A stretch of 51,076 nucleotides of DNA from Clostridia bacterium (GTDB lineage Bacteria > Bacillota > Clostridia > Oscillospirales > CAG-272). The number at the start of each line of letters is the position of its first letter. Position 1 is the stretch's first letter. Under the pieces are notes generated by a model that saw nothing but the letters and a program-made list of their open reading frames with translations, was not told the origin of the DNA and ran no database searches. The stretch lies in NCBI GenBank assembly GCA_017466445.1, contig JAFTUC010000030.1:1-51076 (forward strand), given 5' to 3'. Positions 50,690 through 51,076 of the stretch are shown here, one piece after another. Both the position numbers and the translations under genes were made by a program.

Positions 50690-50697
50690 TAATAATC

Positions 50698-50722
50698 CAC
50701 CCGCATAGCGGGTGGTATTTCA
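50698..50722 (+). terminator. Possible terminator after radA
   Basis: CCACCCGC-ATAG-CGGGTGG then TATTTC, about 8 bases past the stop. Short T tract, so moderate confidence. Confidence 0.55.
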
Positions 50723-50840
50723 GTTTCGGGCATAGCCCTAATAATACTGGCTGCGCACAAGTGCGTCTTTTATTGGCCTGCCAGCCACGCAATTGCTACT
50801 TGCTACCCGTAAACGGGTTATCTTTGAGTTTATTATTTTC
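50723..50840. other. Non-coding stretch, possible repeat remnant
   Basis: Contains small dyads (GGGCATAGCCC, GCTACCCGTAAACGGGTTATC) and no gene. Looks like intergenic repeat material. Confidence 0.4.
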
Positions 50841-50998
50841 TGTAGGGACAGGCGTCCCCGACTGTCCGTTTTAGCGTGAATTTAATTCTTGCAAAAATTC
50901 GGGAGCAGCAAGCCACTTACCGATAAATCATACCATAATGTCTGTACGCCAAACCAAGACTTTGCTTTTTTGGACAGTCGAGGACGCCTGTCCCTACA
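50841..50998. repeat. MITE-like element with inverted ends
   Basis: TGTAGGGACAGGCGTCCCCG and ACTGTCC at the left are matched inversely by GGACAGTCGAGGACGCCTGT and CCCTACA at the right (about 27 bases with one mismatch), 158 bases in all with an A/T-rich non-coding centre. Confidence 0.7.
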
Positions 50999-51076
50999 AA
51001 CTCTCTCTTTTATTTTTCTTAATTCTTTATTCTTTTTCTTCTCATCGGTTAACCTCTACCGAACCACCCGTCAAAC

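Overview
The window looks like a chromosomal segment of a gut-type Clostridia (Bacillota). This is inferred from gene content and signals: a type III glutamine synthetase, a TPP riboswitch upstream of thiT, a SipW signal peptidase with TasA-like substrates, a CwlD-like amidase, DUF1385, strong AGGAGG ribosome binding sites and many promoters of the form TTGACA-17-TATAAT. I cannot name a species. There is no rRNA, no CRISPR array and no complete insertion sequence.

Left part (1-5,100) is accessory and broken. It holds the edge of a VOC protein, a small acidic orphan, two displaced fragments of an RHS/YD-repeat toxin (one a C-terminal tip followed by a membrane protein that may be its immunity partner), a remnant of an integrase arm domain, and two tandem proteins combining Cys-rich zinc knuckles with an AP2-type DNA-binding domain.

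5,300-16,900 is the most interesting region. One long minus-strand array runs tetR, sipW, then seven secreted-protein genes: two short TasA/camelysin-like proteins, three TasA-like proteins with different C-terminal beta-helix tails, one shortened relative, and a pilin-like adhesin with a PPTGD sorting signal. Related hairpin elements sit between several of the genes, and one gene has its ribosome binding site buried in a 13-bp stem. Upstream of tetR lies a 1,471-bp segment bounded by perfect 21-bp inverted repeats. It carries its own tyrosine recombinase and, just inside the right repeat, a consensus promoter that now points away from the operon into a ~96-nt terminated transcript. Inversion would turn that promoter onto tetR-sipW-tasA. 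I propose a self-encoded invertible promoter switch controlling matrix/fibre proteins.

17,000-34,800 is mostly housekeeping and carbohydrate metabolism: a PlsC-type acyltransferase with a zinc-ribbon extension, an FMN reductase, a large leucine-rich-repeat lipoprotein, TPP riboswitch and thiT, pfkA, comM, a GH110-like beta-helix glycosidase, tRNA-Thr and tRNA-Tyr, an alpha/beta hydrolase, KDPG aldolase divergent from an SGNH hydrolase, a beta-propeller glycosidase-like protein, and asd.

34,900-51,076 holds glnN followed by a perfect-period 100-bp tandem repeat, a cysteine desulfurase-like enzyme, then an aroF-tyrA-aroA operon preceded by a Phe/Tyr-rich leader peptide with a terminator and a competing antiterminator (a classical attenuator read directly from the sequence). 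After that come a nucleotidyltransferase, rnhA, a VanY-type carboxypeptidase, a DUF1385 protein with a low-complexity insertion, a XerC/D-like recombinase, a small membrane protein, cwlD and radA. Intergenic palindromic repeats are scattered through the right half.
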